From Microcaldota archaeon (GTDB lineage: Archaea > Micrarchaeota > Micrarchaeia > Norongarragalinales > CAINOH01): DNA of 13,986 bases. The DNA lies in the NCBI GenBank assembly GCA_027371655.1, contig DAHXMR010000176.1:1-13986 (forward strand). The letters run 5' to 3'. Both the position numbers and the translations under genes were made by a program. Of the stretch, positions 13,279 to 13,986 are shown piece after piece. The notes under the pieces were generated by a model that worked only from the letters and a program-made list of their open reading frames with translations, had not been told where the DNA came from and searched no databases. How positions within the stretch are numbered: position 1 is the stretch's first letter; the number at the start of each line of letters is the position of its first letter.

Positions 13279-13986
13279 ATGGCTTTCACGGAACTGACGC
13301 GGTCTTATCTGCAGGAAAACAGCCTGGTAAAACAGTACATAGAGTCCTATGACAAGTTTTTGGAAAAGGGCCTGCAAAGCGTCGTTTCCGAGCAGGCCGT
13401 CATCGAGCCGCAGATTGAGGGCGTTTTCCTCAAGCTCGGCCGCATCCGCATCGAGCCGCCCCGCGTTGTCGAGGCGGACGGCTCGCGCCGCCCCATGCTT
13501 CCCTCCGAGGCCCGCTTGCGCGACCTTTCGTACACCGCGCCGCTTTACCTTGAAATGACGCAGGTGGTCAACAACGTGCAGAAGCGCGTTGAAGACGTTT
13601 TCATCGGCGAACTGCCGGTCATGCTCAAGTCGTCCCTGTGCTACCTGAAGGGAAAGGGCAAGCCCGATTTGGCGGCCATGGGCGAGGACTCGATGGACTT
13701 GGGCGGCTATTTCATCATCAATGGAACCGAAAAAATGCTCATGACCTTGGAGGACCTTGCGCCCAACCGCATCCTTGTTTCCAAGGACAAGGAAAAGGAC
13801 CTGGTGCAGGCCAAGGTGTTCTCCACGCGCCTGGGCTTCCGCGGCAGGATTACCGTGGACCGCTCGCGCGAGGGAAAGCTTTCGGTCACAATGCCCTCTT
13901 ACAACAAGTCGCTTGAACTCGTGCTCGTGTTGCACGCTCTGGGGCTTGAAAAGCCCGAGAAAATCCTAGAAGCATTCTCGGAATAC
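13279..13986 (+). CDS. rpoB2: DNA-directed RNA polymerase subunit B'' (Rpo2N), 5' part, runs off the window
   Basis: From ATG 13279 the frame is open to the window edge: 236 codons with no stop. The translation matches the N-terminal half of the second-largest polymerase subunit. Visible features: MAFTELTRSYLQENSLVKQY at the N-terminus, LRIEPP-like GRIRIEPPRVVEADG, the block IGELPVMLKSSLCYL, and GGYFIINGTEKMLMTLEDLA with the conserved GGYFIING core. These belong to the protrusion and lobe regions of the polymerase. The call B'' rather than unsplit B is from context and cannot be proved because the 3' end is missing. A weak GGGA lies just before the start; no clear TATA box is visible in 13187-13278, so it may depend on read-through from rpoH. 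Confidence 0.95.
   Translation, partial: MAFTELTRSYLQENSLVKQYIESYDKFLEKGLQSVVSEQAVIEPQIEGVFLKLGRIRIEPPRVVEADGSRRPMLPSEARLRDLSYTAPLYLEMTQVVNNVQKRVEDVFIGELPVMLKSSLCYLKGKGKPDLAAMGEDSMDLGGYFIINGTEKMLMTLEDLAPNRILVSKDKEKDLVQAKVFSTRLGFRGRITVDRSREGKLSVTMPSYNKSLELVLVLHALGLEKPEKILEAFSEY

Noticed and set aside
13057..13935. 292-codon minus-strand open frame
   Set aside because: It is a shadow of rpoB2 caused by GC-biased third positions; no domain is recognisable.
1..13986. CRISPR array, insertion sequence, integrase or attachment site
   Set aside because: No regularly spaced direct repeats, transposase motifs or terminal inverted repeats were seen; the only tandem repeat is the one within the methyltransferase gene.

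Overview
The window is archaeal. Archaeal markers are RNA polymerase subunit H followed by the start of subunit B'', a tRNA gene interrupted by a bulge-helix-bulge intron, an archaeal-type SRP (7S) RNA, TATA-box promoters about 27 nt from the inferred transcript starts, GGTG-type ribosome-binding sites, and an archaeal-style membrane-anchored Lon-like protease. Base composition is moderately GC-rich. Gene packing is tight, with short gaps, TTGA stop/start overlaps and several TTG or GTG starts. The rpoH-rpoB2 order fits Euryarchaeota-like or DPANN lineages; I cannot place it further from sequence alone.

Layout. Positions 2-67 hold the tail of an unrecognised gene, followed by truD (tRNA pseudouridine-13 synthase, +). 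Converging on it is a three-gene minus-strand operon of membrane proteins transcribed from about 5260 down to 1344: a flippase-like LPG_synthase_TM protein, a GT-C-like glycosyltransferase joined to it by a 4-nt TTGA overlap, and an MFS transporter. Next is a helical-repeat (TPR-like) protein gene with its own TATA box. Beyond it lies a tRNA-Ser(GCU) gene split by a 122-nt intron (6146-6352).

The stretch 6425-9159, also minus strand, reads from its promoter as SRP RNA, then a membrane-anchored Lon-like Ser/Lys protease, then an M49 (dipeptidyl-peptidase III-like) metallopeptidase with a short HExxH motif. From the same divergent promoter region, the plus strand carries ilvC, a SAM-methyltransferase-like gene with a repeat-containing tail, and ilvD, the last two joined by another TTGA overlap. 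The window closes with rpoH and the first 236 codons of rpoB2.

How they work together. IlvC and IlvD catalyse consecutive steps of valine/isoleucine synthesis, so the plus-strand cluster is a branched-chain amino acid operon with an extra methyltransferase inserted. The flippase-like and GT-C proteins suggest lipid-linked sugar transfer at the cell surface. The Lon-like/M49 pair suggests a two-protein proteolysis unit located next to the targeting RNA of the secretion pathway. The items most deserving a second look are the intron-bearing tRNA, the SRP RNA hidden under a false N-terminal extension, the protease pair, the repeats at the methyltransferase tail, and the duplicated helical-repeat protein.
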